Assembly: GCA_023488565.1 (NCBI GenBank)
Contig: JAMDDZ010000080.1
Span: 1 to 16,411, forward strand
Reading direction: 5' to 3'
DNA length: 16,411 bases
DNA from: Bacillota bacterium
GTDB lineage: Bacteria > Bacillota > Sulfobacillia > Sulfobacillales > Sulfobacillaceae
This document shows, in pieces, positions 14,699 through 16,411 of the stretch. The translations under genes and the position numbers were made by a program. Below the pieces are notes generated by a model, which made no database searches, had not been told where the DNA came from, and was given only the letters and a program-made list of their open reading frames with translations. Positions within the stretch are counted from its first letter, which is position 1, and every line of letters starts with the position of its first letter.

Positions 14699-16039
14699 TT
14701 AGATGATGGATCCTGCAAACGAGAGCGTAGGGGCCGAGATCTTTGGCATCCGCGGGGTAAATGGACGAGGTTTGGCATTGGTAAACTTAAGATCGGCAAT
14801 GTGCGCCCATAGGTGGTCCAAGGCCGAAGAATCTCCAAGTTGGGTTCGGATGAGATAGTATTCGCATTCAATGTCGATCCGTTCTTCGTCGTAGGCAAAT
14901 TGTAAGGCGTCTGCCAGGTAGTCACGTGCAGGTTCCAGCTGTCCGACCTCTACGGCTTGGCGCGCCAACAGTCTCAGAGCGTACAATTTGACAGAATGCC
15001 ATGGCCATGCGTTTTGGGTTCGTAAAACCCTTTGGCTATATTGATGCAACCACTCTGGGGAATGGGCTGCAGCACTTAATTGCAGTAAGGCATCCAAAAT
15101 GACTGCTTGCCCTTCATGGAAATTTAACCGGTCAAATGTTTCCAGACTGTGTAACAAGAGTTCGTGTGCTTCATTAAATCGTCCAATGTTGATTAGCACA
15201 CGTGCCAGATCTCCGCTAATGGCAGCCTTCTCTTCAGACTCCTTGACATGGTCCAGAAGAGCCAAGGCGTTGGTAATAGCTGCTAACGCCTTATCTTGGT
15301 GTCCCAGTTGCCATTCAGTAGAAGCCACTCTGCCTAAAAGTTCGGCTTTTCTGCTGATAGAAATCAATTGGCGAGGATCAGTCATCGCCTGCTGGTAGAG
15401 CTCCAAAGCGGAGATCCACTGCATTTGGCTGTAGCAAAAATCGCCATAATGTTGTGCGGCTTCGGCACGTACGTCAGCAGCCTCATCGGGTAACCGTTGA
15501 GCATATTCCAACGCCTGTTGGAACGAATTCATGGCTTTATGGAAGGAGCCGCTTCGAGTTGCCAACATGCCCAAGGTATTGGCGATTTCTACGGCTTGTG
15601 CCGGATGCTCGTTGGGATGGATCAATGTCAAACTCTCTTCAAGGTATTTGAGGGCAGTGTCCAAGTTGCCTTGGGTCATCTCAAGGCGCCCCATGGTTGC
15701 CTTGATGCGGGCTAAAATGTCTTCGCGTCCAGTGCGTTCTGCTAACATTAACGCTTCCTGCAAACCCAACATGCCCTCATCCAACCGACCCGTGTTCCAC
15801 AAGGCTTGAGCGGCCTTAAGCAATACCTCGATTGTTCGCAGATCGTCGCCGTTTTCCAAAAAATATCCCAACGGCTTGCCTAAGCGCGTTGCAATGACTG
15901 CTAACGCTTTGTGGGATGGATGGATACGGCCTAATTCTACTTGACTGACGTAGCTTTTGGTCAGCTCGTCCCCGGCTAATTGTTCCTGGGTTAATCCCAG
16001 CTTTTTTCGCAAGTCGCGGATTTTTGCCCCAATCACCAT
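14699..16039 (-). CDS. HTH (XRE-type) transcriptional regulator with TPR repeats
   Basis: The 446-residue protein starts with a Cro/C1-type helix-turn-helix at about residues 5-60 (KIRDLRKKLGLTQEQLAGDE, then LTKSYVSQVELGRIHPS). From about residue 68 to the C-terminus it is built of repeated helical pairs typical of tetratricopeptide repeats, for example GRLDEGMLGLQEALMLAERT, GNLDTALKYLEESLTL, GSFHKAMNSFQQALEYAQ and GRFNEAHELLLHSLET. This layout is that of the RRNPP-like (Rgg/PlcR/Rap) regulators and related sporulation or stress regulators, which often bind short peptides. TAGGAGGG precedes the ATG. It is divergent from the amidase gene and may control it. Its ligand is unknown. Confidence 0.9.
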   Translation of the reverse strand: MVIGAKIRDLRKKLGLTQEQLAGDELTKSYVSQVELGRIHPSHKALAVIATRLGKPLGYFLENGDDLRTIEVLLKAAQALWNTGRLDEGMLGLQEALMLAERTGREDILARIKATMGRLEMTQGNLDTALKYLEESLTLIHPNEHPAQAVEIANTLGMLATRSGSFHKAMNSFQQALEYAQRLPDEAADVRAEAAQHYGDFCYSQMQWISALELYQQAMTDPRQLISISRKAELLGRVASTEWQLGHQDKALAAITNALALLDHVKESEEKAAISGDLARVLINIGRFNEAHELLLHSLETFDRLNFHEGQAVILDALLQLSAAAHSPEWLHQYSQRVLRTQNAWPWHSVKLYALRLLARQAVEVGQLEPARDYLADALQFAYDEERIDIECEYYLIRTQLGDSSALDHLWAHIADLKFTNAKPRPFTPRMPKISAPTLSFAGSII

Positions 16040-16061
16040 TCATCCCTCCTAGCGGTAATGT

Positions 16062-16090
16062 ATCATAAGTCAATTAGGATTGACACTAAA
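16062..16090 (-). promoter_or_regulatory. Promoter of the HTH-TPR gene with a palindromic operator in its spacer
   Basis: On the minus strand, TATGAT (16067-16062) is a -10 with a weak -35 TTTAGT (16090-16085), 17 bases apart. The perfect palindrome GTCAAT-TAGG-ATTGAC (16069-16084) fills the spacer. Such placement suits a repressor, possibly the regulator itself. Confidence 0.5.
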
Positions 16091-16269
16091 AAAGCAGAAT
16101 AGATCGGAAAATTTTATCTTAGTTAAGTATTGTGTTGTCACGGGGCGGAGAAAGTACGACTTTCTAACTATACTCGCTGTATTCTAAATAACCAGAACCG
16201 AACGTCTAAGAGTAGATTTTCGCATCGTGTCCCACACTATCTATAAAAACATCAATGAGGTGGTTCGGG

Positions 16270-16411
16270 GTGAGGCATGCACGTGCAGTCTTTACAGCGT
16301 TGTTGCTCTCCATTTTGTGTTTAGCAATTGTTCCCCCAGTAATTCAGGCGCAACAATTTCCGATGGCGGGTGACCTTTTGGCGGGACGTGTAGTGGTTAT
16401 TGATCCAGGGC
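16270..16411 (+). CDS. cwlD: N-acetylmuramoyl-L-alanine amidase (CwlD-like), 5' part only
   Basis: The first 47 codons are present and the window ends inside the gene. A signal peptide is clear: basic start VRHARA, hydrophobic core TALLLSILCLAIV and a likely cleavage after IQA (residue 27). Next, GRVVVIDPG (about 39-47) is the opening of the Amidase_3 catalytic domain, where the zinc-binding His would follow in GHGG, just beyond the window. GAGGTGG (16257-16263) is six bases before the GTG. In Bacillus, cwlD lies downstream of rplM-rpsI and makes the muramic-delta-lactam of the spore cortex. The neighbourhood favours CwlD over other Amidase_3 proteins, but this is inference. Confidence 0.75.
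   Translation, partial: MRHARAVFTALLLSILCLAIVPPVIQAQQFPMAGDLLAGRVVVIDPG

Noticed and set aside
1..16411. CRISPR array, tRNA or rRNA genes, integrase or attachment sites
   Set aside because: No regularly spaced repeats, cloverleaf-like sequences, conserved rRNA segments or intact recombinase genes were found on either strand.

Overview
The window looks like a moderately GC, acidophilic Gram-positive chromosome, most like Sulfobacillus (Firmicutes). This is an inference from the style of the ribosomal proteins, strong AGGAGG-type ribosome binding sites, frequent GTG/TTG starts, and an rplM-rpsI locus next to a cwlD-like amidase. No marker gene fixes the species.

Left edge (1-1250) is a graveyard of insertion sequences. 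An IS4-type transposase remnant (442-803) can be read only by switching frame three times, and an IS3-type transposase C-terminus (995-1090) needs two switches. A good sigma-A promoter at the edge of this debris drives the next operon.

1307-5640 is a multidrug-efflux type operon: a MarR regulator, an unrecognised membrane-anchored coiled-coil protein, a short HlyD-like adaptor, an EmrB/QacA-type MFS pump and a second short HlyD-like adaptor, closed by a strong terminator. Then come an NDUFA9-like atypical SDR (+) and a class I methyltransferase (-), whose 3' ends overlap. Next is a tiny stand-alone transcription unit (7476-7725): promoter, very strong Shine-Dalgarno, a 20-codon ORF and a perfect terminator. 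An ABC-2 exporter (ATPase plus permease) follows, with its stop codon overlapping that of a convergent D-2-hydroxyacid dehydrogenase.

10642-11070 encodes a small protein ending in an eukaryote-style C2H2 zinc-finger pattern. A gene-poor stretch of about 660 bases (11071-11729) follows, with an 11-bp perfect inverted repeat just upstream of a candidate promoter for an ECF sigma factor. The sigma factor is translationally coupled to a single-pass membrane protein with a TolB/PD40-like beta-propeller outside the cell, probably its anti-sigma factor.

The right side is core genome: promoter, rplM, rpsI and a terminator usable from both strands. A convergent HTH-TPR regulator follows, with a perfect palindrome in its own promoter spacer. 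A divergent cwlD-like N-acetylmuramoyl-L-alanine amidase is cut by the window end. The most unusual items are the mini transcription unit, the sigma/propeller pair, the C2H2 protein and the efflux operon with two hairpin-less adaptors plus a coiled-coil partner.
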